Assembly: GCA_963965975.1 (NCBI GenBank)
Contig: OZ014418.1
Span: 6,336,775 to 6,400,774 of the forward strand
DNA length: 64,000 nucleotides
Direction: 5' to 3'
From: Xestospongia bergquistia
Taxonomy: Eukaryota; Porifera; Demospongiae; Haplosclerida; Petrosiidae
Shown: in pieces, positions 24,701-36,994 of the stretch
How the letters are laid out: each line of letters begins with the position of its first letter
Numbering within the stretch: position 1 is the first letter of the stretch
The notes under the pieces: model-generated
Seen by the model: only the letters and a program-made list of their open reading frames with translations
What the model was told of the DNA's origin: nothing
The model's database searches: none
Made by a program: the position numbers and the translations under genes

Positions 24701-27700
24701 CTGGGAAGAAGTGATTGTTACTCTAATAAGAACTGGATATATTAAAAAGATCAGAGAATCTATATGGAATCTAAGAAATTACCAACATGAAGGTAAGAAT
24801 TAAGTTGATATTTCAATACATATATAGCCTTTATTCAAAGACATGAAAGAATATTTAACCCTACACTAACTGTGTTTATTCATCAGTTGAATCCCTTAAA
24901 AGATATTGGATGTTTGGTATAACCCTACAGAAAAAACTTCATATAAGTTACCTTAATTAATTGTAGTACTAGTTAAGTTGTTAATGATTATACACTAAGT
25001 ACCACATAAATCCAATTCATATATTTGTTAGGTCAATATATGACATCATGAGATATGCATAAGCAAGGAAGGATATCACAATACATATGCTAATGAGCTG
25101 CTCATGAACTGTACCTATGTTTGTCTTCTCTCTTTGTAGCTATTTATGCTAGTACTGTCTTTCATCTGTCTCTCTTGACTATACATATTTGTTGTAAATG
25201 TACAAATAGAATATAAAATATATTGCTAGCTTATCTTATTTATGTGGAAGCAATAAATAAATAAGAAAGTATATATTTGAAGGTAAAATTTAAGTTGATA
25301 TTTCAATCCATACATGTCTATTAATCAAAGATGACTACAGAATGTTTAATCCTATACTTATTTCTCAAGTGAATCCTTCAGAAGGCAAATAAATTCTGGA
25401 TGTTTAGTATAACCTCTTGAGAAAAAGCTCATATAAGTTATTACAAAGTGTTTAACAATTACAATAACAAGTACAAATGAAGGAAGCCCATACCACTAAG
25501 TACTACACAAGCCTTTCTTCATATATTTACTAGGTGATTATAGGACATTATCAGATAAGCATGAGCAAAAGAAGGATAACCACAGTACATGTCCTAATGG
25601 AGCTCCTTATGGAACTGTAGCTATGTTTGTCTTCTTTGTTCTCTTTATAGCCATTTATATTACTACAGTCTTTATTCTTATCTTTCATTTGTTTCTCTTG
25701 ACTATACATATTTGTTGTAAATATTATTTCTACAAATCTTACAAATTGAGCACATAATATATTGATAGCTTGTCTTAAAAATGGAATATATGAAAATATA
25801 GAGAAAATATCTCAAACAAACAACAGAATAGAACACACCAGAGTGGGCTTGCTTGTGCTTGCCTATTGTAGTCAATCACCTCCTGTATTTGTATCTAAGC
25901 CAATGAGAATAAAATTTATTTAGTTGGGGTAATTATCACTCCTTTTTCATTGTTTATGTCCAATATAATAGTAGACAATAGTGTCGTATCTATATTAATT
26001 CACTATTTGTTATATAGTTAAGTGTCATTATTTAATTTATAATAGGTGAGCTAACAATTGAAGATATGATGTTCCTACTTCCATCTAACCTGGATTTCTA
26101 CTTGCTGGGTACTCTTTTCAATGTACCATCCTCAGTGTTAGACGAATTTGACCACAGGGATATGGAGAAGAGTCGTCTAGAATTCTTTGAACATCTCTTA
26201 TCTACTAATCCTTCACTTACTTGGACAGCATTTGCAGATGTACTCATTAAGATGAAAAGAGCAGATGTTGTTTTAACACTGAAGGATAATTATGGGATTT
26301 CAGTAAATCAAATCTCATCTCAAGGTATTTAGAATTCATCTTCATTGTTAGTTGTTGCTAGACTTCATGTTAGTAAGTATGTTCCATTAATGATATTATG
26401 ATAATTGTTACAATTAACTATGTCACTTGTTAACAATCATTAACACCAACTATATACAATGAGAAGTATATCATGAAATTAAAACCTCATGCATTCAATG
26501 TTCAAATTAATGATAAATATCAGAAACAATCCTATTATACATTTACATGTAGTTTCTTGGAATGACCAGTTGAAGCTTGTAAGCTTTTGTTATTTAAGCA
26601 AATATCTTTGAGCAGCTTTCCAATCTTCAGAATTTGGTAAAAACTAGTCCTATTCTATTTTTTGCAGCATTTATTTACATAACTAATTCATAAATCATCA
26701 TTTTCTTGAGTTTTTTTACTTACATGTATATAAAACACATTTGACAGTCAATAATATATAGTGTATAGTGTATACTATTAATATTTTATAGGTAGACAAG
26801 ATTTAAGTAATGAAGAACAAAGGAAGAGAATGAGGAAGCATGAACATGAGTTTAAGTTCAAGGCATTAAAGGAAAAAAAAGATAAAGAAACTAGTAAGTA
26901 GATCAAAGAGAACTAAATTATTAATACAAACTTATTCATTATTTAGTTGATTTGTGTAGAAATAATATCCTTTGTTTATAAATTATTACAAATTAATAAA
27001 CATTTAGCCATTTATAGGCATTTTAGGGTAAGTTGACTTGATTAACAAAAAGCATAAAAGAAGTTGTTTAGAGTTTATACAATTTCCCTATTAGTCTACT
27101 ACTATATATTAATGTATTAATATATATTAGTGTATTAATATATGTTAGTCTACTATATTTCTGTAGCTACTCAGTTTTTACTATCTCAGTAATAAAATTC
27201 AACAAAATAACTAATCATTTGTGTGTGATTCATTATTTAAGAGACACGTGTTCAGTAGCTTAGTGTTTTTTTCTAATTATAGAACAACAATCACTAAAGG
27301 AAGAATTAAAAACAAAAGATATGAAAATAATGGAGCTTGAAGACAGTAAGAAACAGACTATTTCTTATAACATATCATTTTCAGAACCATATATGTATTA
27401 GTGTATTACTATATATTAGTGTATTACTATATATTAGTGTATTACTATGTATTAGTATATTACTATATATTAGTGTATTACTATATTACTATATATTAGT
27501 GTACTATGTTAAGCTTTTCAGTAGCTACTCAGTTTTACTATCTCAGTAATAAAATTCAACAAAACTATATAATTATTTGTGATTCATTATTATAAGAGAC
27601 ATATGTTCAGTACCTTAGTGTTTTTTTTTCTTATTATAGAACAACAATCACTAAAGGAAGAATTAAAAACAAAGGATATGAAAATATTGGAGCTTGAAAA

Positions 27701-30700
27701 TAGTAAGAAACAGATTATTTTTTAGAACATATCATTTTCAGAACTATATATACATTTAAAATCAGTCACAACAAAATCTGAAATGCAGGAAAAAATGTTG
27801 TCTGCTAAAAGTCGTGAGATAGAAACTCTACAAAAGGAATTGTCAAGTTGCAAAGAGGAATTACTACAGTATAAAACCAAATATAGTCATGCTATGAAGC
27901 CTGTAGTCCAGTTAGGTTAGTTAAATGCTGCATACTATACTGTAACACCATTTACAATATATAATAGATATTTCCCAGTATCTCTCCAAACTGGAGGTAG
28001 TTCTTCAACCAATACAAGATAATTGGGAAGAGTTAGGAGTATCACTGGGTGTAGATCAGTCTATACTATCATCAATAAAATCTATACCAGGAGACTCTAC
28101 AAAGTACATGAGACAACTTCTAGAGAAATGGAGTATGGAAGGAGGACAGTTACAAAATCTTGAGGAGGGACTAATGTCTATTGGAAGGAAGGACTTAATC
28201 CATGGTATGTTGTTTAGATCAAAGGAAAACTTAGTACCATAACATATAGAAGTCACTGTTTATAAAACTAATATCCTGATGTATACCTTGAGCCAACTGA
28301 CTATTAATTGTGTGTATTAATAATTAATTAAATGATTTTACCAACTATTGCTAAAATTTGTACCTGTCTCCAAATTTATTAGATATAATTATCACGTTTA
28401 TACCATTAGGTTTACATCAAGTGATTGATATGAGTGAAGTGTCTGCTGATGGCACAGATACACGACTATCAGATAACAGTAAGTAAATGAATAATCATGT
28501 TATTATTGTGCATGCATACATTGAGATTATGCAATTTTTATATAATTGTAGTATAATAATTATGATATTGCAAAATATGAAGAATATAAATGTTAGTACA
28601 ACAGATACTAAAGGAGAAACAAAAAGAAATAGAGGAGTTGAAAATTAAATTTGAAACTGAGAAAGAAATGAAAACAAAAGAAATAGAAAAATTGAAATTC
28701 ATTATCAAACAAAACAAAGGTATAGTAGTTTATAATTAATTAGAATGTTGAAAATTATGTCCTTATAGTTACAATGTACTGTCAATAATTATGCTGTTAA
28801 AATATATGTACTTGTGTTATCTTATATATAACAATCTCTTTCTACTTAGAACTATCTATGGTTGAGAAGGAGATACAGACAGAGTCAATGGAATTATCGG
28901 TTCTTAAAAAAGATGTATCAGTCCAATTTAACTATCTTACTGGTAAATACTATAACATATCCTCTTCATTTGTATTTGATAATGTTACAGATACACTACG
29001 TGGTGTGCATATAGGAGACAAGAATTTGTTCCTAATTCAAGGAGACTGTCCTCAATCTTTTAACTGGGAGGAATATGGTCTGAGAATTACTGTTCCTCAA
29101 GGAACTTTGTCCTTTTCAGAAATATGTGAAATCTCTGTGACAGTGCTGATTGGTGGACAGTTTGCATTTCCTGAAGAAACAGAACCCATCAGTGTTGTAT
29201 ATGGTATCTCTATTTCTAATCCACTACTTAAACCAGTCAAATTAGAGATCCAACACTGTGCACATCTAGTCACTGAAGATCACACTAGTTATCTGAGCTT
29301 TGTTATAGCTTCTTCCAAACAACCTGTACTTCCTTACCAGTTTCAACTATTAAAAGGAGGACAGTTCTATCCTCGCAACCAATATGGTAGTATCTCCCTG
29401 TCTCATTTTTGTTTATTGGGTATCATTAAATCACTCTTTTGTCCAATTGAAGTGTTATTGAATTCTGATGATATATCATCTTATACCACGTCAACAGTTA
29501 TTACCAATCAACCATCTGTATCTGAGTCACAAGAAATCATAATATCATCTGATGATCATGAAACAACATCAGATGTTCCTGTGACACAGACTTCTACTAA
29601 CAAAGCTCAATTAACAGAAGGTAAGGTATATATATGAATACTTTGTTATTAACATTATTAATTCAGACATTCAAATTTCATCACTCTCTTCATCATCAAA
29701 TGATCAATCTACTTTAATGGAAGAGACACCCACACCTGGTTTAGAACTCTCTCCACAGTCTTCTCTTGCTACACCCAAAATCCAATATCCAGTAACTAAT
29801 CCAGTACAAGGTATCAATGCTGCTTTATTGAACTTCATTATGTTTAGATCTGGTTTTATAACTGTAGATCAATCTCCTATTGGTAGTTCATCTCCTGATA
29901 ACATGTATGTGGGTCAGGTGGTATATGAAGTTAAAGAGCATAATTATAAATGGCTAATGAGTTTTATAGTTGGTAAACAACTTGATGCTCTACTTAAAGT
30001 AAGTATAGTATATCAAATAACATCACTGGTTGAATTATATCTGCTTAAGTATATTGAAGAATCTCTATCAAGCAATGCTGAAAGAGATACCTGCTATGTC
30101 TCATTTGAGTTTCAAAATGCTAATGATAGTTATATTGAATTGGTGTTTGGGGAGGAGCCAATCTATCTTGGTAATGGATGGAGTATTCAGCCTCATATTT
30201 ACCCAACTCGAGTAAATATTGTATGATTAATTTAATGTATTAACATTATTGTCTTTGTAGATTTATAAAAAGAATGTGGACAGATTTGGTATACAAAGTT
30301 CTCCCCGTTTTCCATCATGTGAATTTACAGTGTTTGTTGAACAAAGTCCTCATACTTCAAGAAAGATAAATTACAATATTCCATTACAAGGAGTGGAACC
30401 AAAGGATATGAAGATATGTATTTTCTGTTCTTTATCCAATACAGGTATATATTGTCTCATCATATGGATCTTGATACAGTTTGTATTTAATTCTGGTCTG
30501 ATATCAAAATAAACACACCGTCCACTGTCTTATAATCAATTGACAACATCTGTCTCACATTTCATTATAGGTAGCAATGTTGCAATGTCATTTAGCTGTA
30601 ATAATAAGGAGACTAAAACAAGAGGTATTATATATAGAATGATCAAATTGTTGTTACCCATTCACTCTATACAATAGGTCTTCTTTCCACTCCACTTCAA

Positions 30701-31012
30701 TATGAGGACAAAGTCAAGAAAGTATTCCGTGCTCACTTTGCTGAGTTTTCTCGTCTTGTCTCTATCTCCACTAACAGACAGTCAATAGCCCCAGAACTAT
30801 ATAGTGCCTGCCTTATACCAGAGTCATGTTATGATGAGGTTGTTGATAACAGCAGTAAAACGGATGCTGAGAAAGGTTTGTCTCTAATGAAAGCAATAAA
30901 GTCAACTATACATAGTCAGCCATTGTTATTTGAAACATTGATTACTGTACTTGAGAAGTTTGAAGCATTTGCATTATTAGCTAAAAAATTAAAACAAAGT
31001 TATTTACAGTAA
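21719..31012 (+). CDS. Gene D: multi-death-domain, coiled-coil, ZU5, UPA-like, CARD-like protein without 2A
   Basis: Twenty-one exons inferred: 21719-21740, 22434-22712, 22892-23188, 23708-23761, 24496-24792, 26046-26324, 26792-26893, 27283-27345, 27640-27702, 27742-27915, 27968-28204, 28410-28478, 28597-28719, 28850-28942, 28991-29620, 29667-29810, 29868-29998, 30050-30211, 30261-30444, 30571-30624 and 30678-31012. They give an open frame of 1263 residues. The start MSVSQGS comes from a tiny first exon shared with E and I. Death-domain-like modules lie at about 8-100, 101-199, 218-316, 317-409 and 544-622 (DISQYLSKLEVVLQ, QLLEKWSMEGG). Coiled coils cover about 410-543 and 646-686. ZU5 is in 718-927, the UPA-like block 976-1134, and a CARD-like C-terminus 1153-1263 starts TPLQYEDKVKKVFRAHFAE. 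The 5' half resembles A and F, the 3' half E. The very short first exon is the least certain part. Confidence 0.7.
24793..26045. repeat. Intron of gene D containing two diverged copies of the same intron segment
   Basis: Segments starting at about 24793 and 25280 both begin like the exon end plus donor (GAAGGTAAGA / GAAGGTAAAA) and continue in parallel: TTAAGTTGATATTTCAAT, then GGATGT, then the CTCTTGACTATACATATTTG block. The first resembles the intron of A and F (TTTAACCCTACACTAACTG). The second resembles E and I (ATACTTATTTCTCAAGTGAATCC, TTGAGAAAAAGCTCA). It looks like a junction left by unequal crossing-over. Confidence 0.6.
27393..27507. repeat. AT-rich minisatellite in gene D
   Basis: Imperfect units of about 18-20 bases (TATTAGTGTATTACTATA) lie between the two copies of a coiled-coil exon. 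Shorter related units occur at 27091-27160. They sit just after a relic of the next exon start (TTTTCAGAACCATATATG), so the array has overrun a duplicated exon. Confidence 0.75.
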
Positions 31013-32032
31013 CATTTACAGCTAACCTTTACATATTGTCATTGAGTATTGTTGTTGTTATTTTAGTTGATTGATGGATTAAACACAACTGTTGTATGTA
31101 CTATAATTGAATAATTAAAAGAGTATAATGATTACAAAGCTGCCTTAGCGAGATATCCAAACTTTATCTTGATATCGGATCTTCATTTGTTACCAACTGG
31201 TCTTCTAGTAGACAATTTAGATCTCTTAGAGGAACTAGTAGAGGAAGTACTCTCACGTTTGGTACCACTTCCTGTAATAGGAGAGGTACATGTCTGTAGT
31301 GATGATGATGTTCATGAAAGAGAAGGAGGGAGAGGTGTGGCTAAAACAGTTGATATCCCTGAACTAGGAGGAATTGGTGTAGATGATCCACCTCCTGATG
31401 CTGCAGGGTTGTTCTGACCAGCAGTAACAGCAGCTGTTAGAGCTCAAAGTTCCTTAGATCTTTCTATAAAACAGTGGAGAATTAGATAGGGACATTGTCA
31501 GTATCTAATGTTGACAATGAATTAACTGCCATACCATCAGAAACATCACAACTGAGAAGTACTGTATGCATATTTGACCAATGTTTCACATCATGGCATT
31601 GACAGTGTTCAACTATGTAATTTTCTTTTTCTACATTCTTGTAAAGCTCATGTACATTCTCAATATGTACTTAGTAAAATACTTACTTCCTTGTCTCTTG
31701 TGATGTCATTGCAGGTCAGGCCAGTTATTTAATTCCATTAGCAAGTTCTTAACACAAGATATATGCATATCTCTTGTATTGAATTTTTGTTTCTGTGATA
31801 AAATCAAAATCAAGTTATATTACATGATATTATACAAACTATTAAGTGGCTTCACTGTTGTTTTAAAGCATCAACAAGAAGTAATTAACTATACCCATTC
31901 GCTCGGTTATAATCAGATCAGCCACACCCACACATTTAAAACTCCACCTCTAGCTTCATACCCAGCCTTCCTCTACCCCAATTAACTATACCTTATCCAG
32001 TCTTTGTAAACCCCATCTCTTCACAATTGATT
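31013..32032. other. Intergenic region D-E
   Basis: Contains an antisense gene fragment (31190-31460). The remainder, including the AT-rich 31700-32000, shows no gene that I can support. Confidence 0.45.
31190..31460 (-). pseudogene. Antisense Ser/Thr-rich gene fragment (terminal exon only)
   Basis: Reverse complement matches the C-terminal part of 1067-1450 (residues near TPLPPSLS, then SKRSKL) but stops before the exon start; the match is lost around 31460. Only the last exon remains in this interval, as expected for a dead passenger sequence. Confidence 0.5.
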
Positions 32033-35000
32033 ATGTCTGTCTCTCGAGGGTCTTGTAAGTAAAATACCTTTAACTTTTGATGTTTATATACTGTACTGTT
32101 GATAATGAAACAACATCAATAATATTAATATAGTATAGTGTCTTGATTATAATAAAATATAAACTTACCACTAAAACTGAATCTTTACTATAATTGTTTC
32201 ATATTAGTCTTGCTATGGTCAAATGTAACTTAAAGACTAATGAAGTGGTAGACTAATCCATACCTTAGTAAATTTATAAGTATTATTATTCTATTGTGAT
32301 ACTAGTTTTTTACTCTATAGATTGCATTACTAACTCTGAACTAGACAATGTATTAGATGAAATAGGACCACTAGATTTGGAGGAAGTAGATGAACTGGGA
32401 GAAACCATGCAGACCCAGGATACAAGAGACTCTATTTTTACTGATATCACAGACCCTATGATAGCTTTCAGGAAGTTACTGGAATAGACAATAACTCATC
32501 CTTGCCTCACTTCAACTGATCTTATAAGAAGTCTTGCAATTATGAAGAAGTTCTTAGCAGCTTATACAATATGGTGTCATCATTCATCTACTTTGAAAGG
32601 TATAGTGGTTATCAGATACTGAACTCTTAATTGACTAAAAAATGTAAAAATAGTACAAAATTGAGTAATCAATTCTATTTACAATGTTCCTAAAGACACT
32701 ATACATGTTAATCTCTCCACATATATTGATATAATATTTATTATATCTATATACATGTAGATCAACCAGTTCTACTACCACAGTTGTTAAGATATCTTAA
32801 TGATGTGTCCATTAATGATCTACCATTCCCTGGATTACAACTAGATATCTCTAAAGAGGAGTTCTATAGAAGTGATTATCAGTCACATCCTAATAGAACC
32901 AAGATAGTTATCTGGGACTACTGGCTTAGACAAAGTTGTGAAACATCAAGAATAACAGTATATTGGAAGGAGGTGATCACTGCTGTTGATAATAGTGGTC
33001 ACAAGGAAGTTGCTGTGAAGATGTGGAAATACAACATCTATTGTTATGTTTTATCAAGTAAGTGATTGTAAATACAACAATTATATTTTCTGTGTTTACT
33101 AATTTATTAATAAGATTATAATCACCACACCTCTCATTAATGAAAGTTAAATTTAAAACTTCTGCTAGTATTCTGACAATCTACAGCTAATTTTATAATT
33201 TTAAAAGTCTAATGATAGTATTCACAGCATTCATTGATTTTTTGTTTATACTATGAAAGTTGTAGTATATATTTTGAACTATAGAAACATCTATAATCCA
33301 AGGAATTCTCATTGATTATTATAATATCAAAGACATTAACAGTGCATGACACTTTTCTTTGACAGAATTACAACTATTGTTAAATTTAAAGTTAGTTAGT
33401 GAGTAGTTTGCTTGAGGTCACAGCTGTACCATTTTTTGAATCCAAAACATCAAAGAAATTTTTGTAAACACTTATGAGTGAATTTTACCTGTTGTTGACT
33501 CATGCCAATTATTATCTGATTACATATATCATGTGATTGAAAATATTTTATGTAATAATGTGTTAACAAATCAATTTATTATTTACAGGATCCTTATGTA
33601 CCATACCTGATGACCTCATTGATGATGACTATGTTATTGGTTGTAAGTTATGCCTTTCTATGTATTATATAATTAGACACATAAATTGCTCAGAAAATAT
33701 ATAAAATCAAATATTGATAGATATTTGTGGTCTTTAATTTTTTCAAACAAAGAAATATATGTTTTTAAGAAATGATAATTATTGATAATTTATATGAGAA
33801 ATAATGATAATTGTAATAATTGTATTATTCAGGACTCTTTTTAACATCTTTTGGGTAGTTCATGGACTGATTATCCTTGTAATGTCAGTTCATATCTAAT
33901 CAATCCTTTAAACATTGTAGTATTCATTTTGTATATGTAATAATGCTACAAATTTTGTACACAATGTTTTTATGACAGTTGTGGTCATATTTATTAGAGC
34001 TATATTAACTTATCCAATGACTTTATTACATTATTTCACACTCTAGACAAGTTTCCATATGAAATACCTACACTTGCTGATTTACTTACTGAGTTAAGTA
34101 AGGTCAATCTAGACTTATTCCTGCTTGGTGTGGGATTGAAAGTACCAGTAGATGTACTTAATCAGATTGAACAAGAATGTGGGGGATACATTGATACAAA
34201 GTATAAGCGAAAGGTGTGTGAGTACTGGCTAAAGCATTGTCCTGATGACACCTGGGGGGAGGTGATTGTCACTCTAATGAGAACTGGATATGCTAAAACC
34301 TTCATAGAACCAGAACTGAAATGGAATCTAAGAAAGCTAAGAAGGCATACAATTCAAGGTAAAAATTAAGTTGATATTTCAACACATATATGACTATTAA
34401 CATTTATTAACATTAGATGACTATGGAATGTTTAACACTACACTTAAGACTCCAGTGAATCCTTCAGAAGGTAAATTAATTATTGGATGTTTAATATAAC
34501 CTTTTGAGAAAAAGCTCACGTAAATTATTACAAAGTGGTTAATAAATACAATAACAGGTACAAATGAAGGAACCCCATACCACTAAGTACTATGCAAGTC
34601 TTTGTTCATATATTCATTAGGTGAATGTAGGACATCATGAGATAAGCATGAGCAAGGGAAGGATAATCGTAGTACATGTCCTAATGGAGTTCCTTATCAA
34701 ACTGTAGCTATGTTTGTCTTTTCTGCTCTCTTTGTAGCCATTTATATTACTATAGTCTTTATTCCAATCTTTCCTTTGTCCCTCTTGACTATACATATTT
34801 GTTGTAATATTATTTCTACAAATCTTACAAATAGAATATGAAATATATAGCTAGCTTACCTTAATATATGAACTACAAAATATCTCAAACAAACAAAACA
34901 AAATAGAACACTCCAGAGTAGACTTGCTTGTACTCGCCAATTGTTGTCAATCAAACCTGTACTTGTATCTCAACCAATGAGAATTTTTGAATAACATTTA

Positions 35001-36188
35001 ATTAGTTGGGATAGTTACACTCTCATCTTTCTAATTGTTTATATCCAATATAATAGTAGACACTATTGTTATTCACTATCTGTTATGTAATTAAGTTATT
35101 TAATTAGTTAGATTATTTAATTTATAGTTGGTGAGATTCAAGATATGATGTTCTTAATTCCATCTTGCCTGGATATTGACTTACTGGGTGTTCATTTCAA
35201 AGTACCATCCTCAGTGTTAGACAAAATTGATCGCAAAGATATGGAGAAGAGTCATCTAGAATTCTTTGAACATCTCTTATCAACTAATCCTTCACTTACT
35301 TGGTCAGATATTGCAGAAGTACTCATTAAGATGAAAAGACCAGATTTTGTCTTAACACTGAAGGATAATTATGGCATTCCAGTAAATCAACTCTCTTTTC
35401 AAGGTATTTAAAATTCATCTTTATTGTTAGTTGTTACTACACTTTATGTTAGTAAGTACGTTCCATTAATGATATAATGATAATTGTTATAATTAACTAT
35501 GTCACTTGTTAAGGATCATTGATACAGACTGTTTACAAGTAGAAGTACATTATGAAACCGAAACCTTATGCATCCAATGTTTAAGTTAATGGTAATTTCA
35601 GAAACAATCATATTATACATTTACATGTAGTTTCTTTGTTTGAATTTGGCATGACTGATTGAAGCTTGTGAGTTTTTGTAATTTAAGCAAACATCTTTTA
35701 TTAACTTTCCAATTTTCAGAATTAGCCAAAAGCTAGTCCTATTTTATTTTCTTTATAGTATTTTTTAAAATGATTACTTCATAGATCATCATCATTTTTG
35801 TGATTGTTACTTATATGGATATAATACACATTGACAGTCAATAGTATATAGTGTATACTATTAATGTTTTATAGGTAGGCAAGATTTAAATAATGAAGAA
35901 CGCAGGAAGAGAGAGAAGGAAAATCATGAGTTTAAGCTCAAGGCATCAAAAGAAAAAAAAGATAAAAAAACTAGTAAGTAGATCAAAGAGAACTTAATTA
36001 TTAATACAAACTAATTCATTGTATTGTTGATTTGTGTAGAAATAATGATATCCTTTATTTGTACATAATCTTAATAATTATTATAAATTAATAAACATTT
36101 AGCCATTAATGGGCAATTTAGGGTGTGTTGACTTGACTAACAAACAGTGTAATTGAAGTTGTTTAGAGTTATATAATACAATTTTCCT

Positions 36189-36441
36189 ATTAGTCTACTA
36201 TTATATAGTAGTCTATTACTATAAATTAGTCTATTACTATATATTAGTGCATTATTATATATCAGTGTACTAATATATATTAGCGTATTACTATATAGTA
36301 GTCTATTACTATATATTAGTGTATTACTATATATTAGTGTATTACTATATAGTAGTCTATTACTATATATTAGTATATTACTATATATTAGTATATTACT
36401 ATATATTAGTGTATTACTATATTTACTATATATTAGTGTAC
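36189..36441. repeat. AT-rich minisatellite in an intron of gene E
   Basis: About a dozen imperfect 18-20-base units (TATATATTAGTGTATTAC and TATATAGTAGTCTATTAC variants). Related to the array at 27393-27507 in D and in the same intron position, before the coiled-coil exon. Confidence 0.8.
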
Positions 36442-36688
36442 TATGTTAAGCTTTTCAGTAGCTACTCAGTTTTACTATCTCAGTAATAAAATTCAACAAA
36501 ATAACTAATCATTTGTTTGTGATTCATTATTTAAGAGACATGTGTTCAGTACTATAGTGTTTTTTTCTTATTACAGAACAACAATCACTAAAGGAAGAAT
36601 TAAAAACAAAGGATATGAAAATTTTGGAGCTTGAAAACAGTAAAAAACAGATTATTTCTTATAACATATCATTTTTAAAACTATATAG

Positions 36689-36994
36689 GTTTAAAAGAAG
36701 CCACAACAAAATCTGAAATGAAAGAAAAAACATTGTCTTCAGTCACAGAAAAAACTGAAATGCAAAATAAAATGCTGCGTGCTAAAACTTTAGAGGTAGA
36801 AACTCTACAAAAGAAATTGTCAAGTTGTGAAGAGGAATTACTAAAATATGAAACTAAAGAAGAAGCCACAACAAAATCTGAAATGAAAGAAAAAATGTTG
36901 TCTGCTCAAACTCATCAGATAGAAACCTTACAAAAGGAATTACTACAGTATAAAACTAAACATAGTCCTGCTATGAAATCTGTAGTCCAATTAG
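36689..36994 (+). repeat. Internally duplicated coiled-coil exon of gene E
   Basis: This 306-base exon encodes two similar halves: EATTKSEMKEK, ETLQKKLSSCEEELLKYETK, then EATTKSEMKEK, ETLQKELLQYKTK. The equivalent exon of D (27742-27915) has one unit. The heptad-like Leu/Ile/Met spacing suggests a lengthened coiled coil. Confidence 0.7.

Noticed and set aside
27337-27549. Repetitive Ile/Leu/Tyr frame (ISVLLYISVLLY)
   Set aside because: It is only the translation of the AT-rich minisatellite.
36189-36441. CRISPR-like array
   Set aside because: The 18-20-base units are contiguous and imperfect with no spacers; it is a minisatellite in a eukaryotic intron.
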